Source: CAYFZO01 sp965226235 (GTDB lineage Bacteria; Pseudomonadota; Gammaproteobacteria; Poriferisulfidales; Oxydemutatoraceae). Taken from it: a stretch of 64,000 bases of DNA. A model generated the notes under the pieces. That model was not told where the DNA came from and made no database searches. It was given only the letters and a program-made list of their open reading frames with translations. Shown one piece after another: positions 63,834 through 64,000 of the stretch (its first letter is position 1; the number at the start of each line of letters is the position of its first letter). The stretch covers positions 1,612,001 through 1,676,000 of the forward strand of contig OZ245335.1 of NCBI GenBank assembly GCA_965226235.1, in the 5' to 3' direction. Position numbers and translations under genes: made by a program.

Positions 63834-64000
63834 CGCCAGCCCCTTTGACTGATTAAAGGATTACTCTACTGTCCAACACCTCGCGAGTAAACCAGCATTT
63901 ATCAGTTGTCAGCCCAATTATAAAATGCCCCCTTTTTGCTGAACAGAGACGTTACTACAACTACGAGTTCGGCGCAGAGAGCGTAGCGAACGGAGCCGAA
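63834..64000 (-). promoter_or_regulatory. Upstream region of the ATPase-nuclease pair with candidate -10 box
   Basis: On the minus strand a consensus TATAAT occupies 63922-63917, about 84 bp before the GTG start; a -35 at 63945-63940 (tgttca) is a poor match. aggggc lies just upstream of the GTG as a weak Shine-Dalgarno site. The window edge holds no recognisable gene. Confidence 0.35.

Overview
The window looks like a chromosomal segment of a gammaproteobacterium. The evidence is the housekeeping gene order fmdB-aspS-nudB-yebC-ruvC-ruvA-ruvB-tolQRAB-cpoB-queE-queC-tRNA-Lys, which is a conserved gammaproteobacterial neighbourhood. Housekeeping genes are intact, but the accessory DNA holds many transposase fragments and frameshifted genes. 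That pattern suggests a lineage that has gone through insertion-sequence expansion followed by gene decay.

Region 1 (about 1-24.5 kb, by eye near 50% GC) is a methylated-amine utilisation island. A four-gene soxBDAG-type operon (240-5461) encodes a heterotetrameric sarcosine oxidase or, equally plausibly, its close relative N-methylglutamate dehydrogenase (mgdABCD). On the minus strand (17751-10084) lie a trimethylamine dehydrogenase with the residues expected for a true TMADH, a membrane HdrD-like Fe-S protein, an LRV-repeat protein of unknown role, and etfB-etfA. The likely electron path is trimethylamine, then 6-S-cysteinyl FMN/4Fe-4S TMADH, then ETF, then the membrane Fe-S protein, then quinone. 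A five-gene HAAT-type ABC importer (18914-24473) with a Tat-exported binding protein follows on the plus strand, and a NarX/NarL-like two-component pair (7911-9754) sits between the two catabolic blocks. IS3, IS481, IS5 and IS1634-like remnants fill the gaps.

Region 2 (about 25-46 kb, near 60% GC) holds a secreted MTAN-like nucleosidase, a broken wrbA, and the housekeeping cluster (aspartyl-tRNA synthetase, Holliday junction RuvABC, Tol system, queuosine genes). Neither ybgC nor pal is at its expected place in the Tol locus. Tandem repeats are unusually dense: 45-bp repeats in tolA, 201-bp repeats in cpoB, a 682/729-bp tandem unit that carries a tail-anchored coiled-coil gene plus a copy of the queE 3' end, and a 123-bp minisatellite after queC. 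A YeeE/YedE thiosulfate-type transporter, tRNA-Lys, and a decayed TcmP/DUF5131 pair follow.

Region 3 (46-64 kb) is dominated by a giant (about 13.6 kb) surface-protein gene made of Calx-beta-like repeats. It has a signal peptide and a C-terminal membrane tail and is broken by at least seven indels. Next come a 255-bp tandem repeat derived from a transposase 3' end, the transposase itself, and a translationally coupled AAA ATPase plus PD-(D/E)XK nuclease pair that is a candidate defence cassette.
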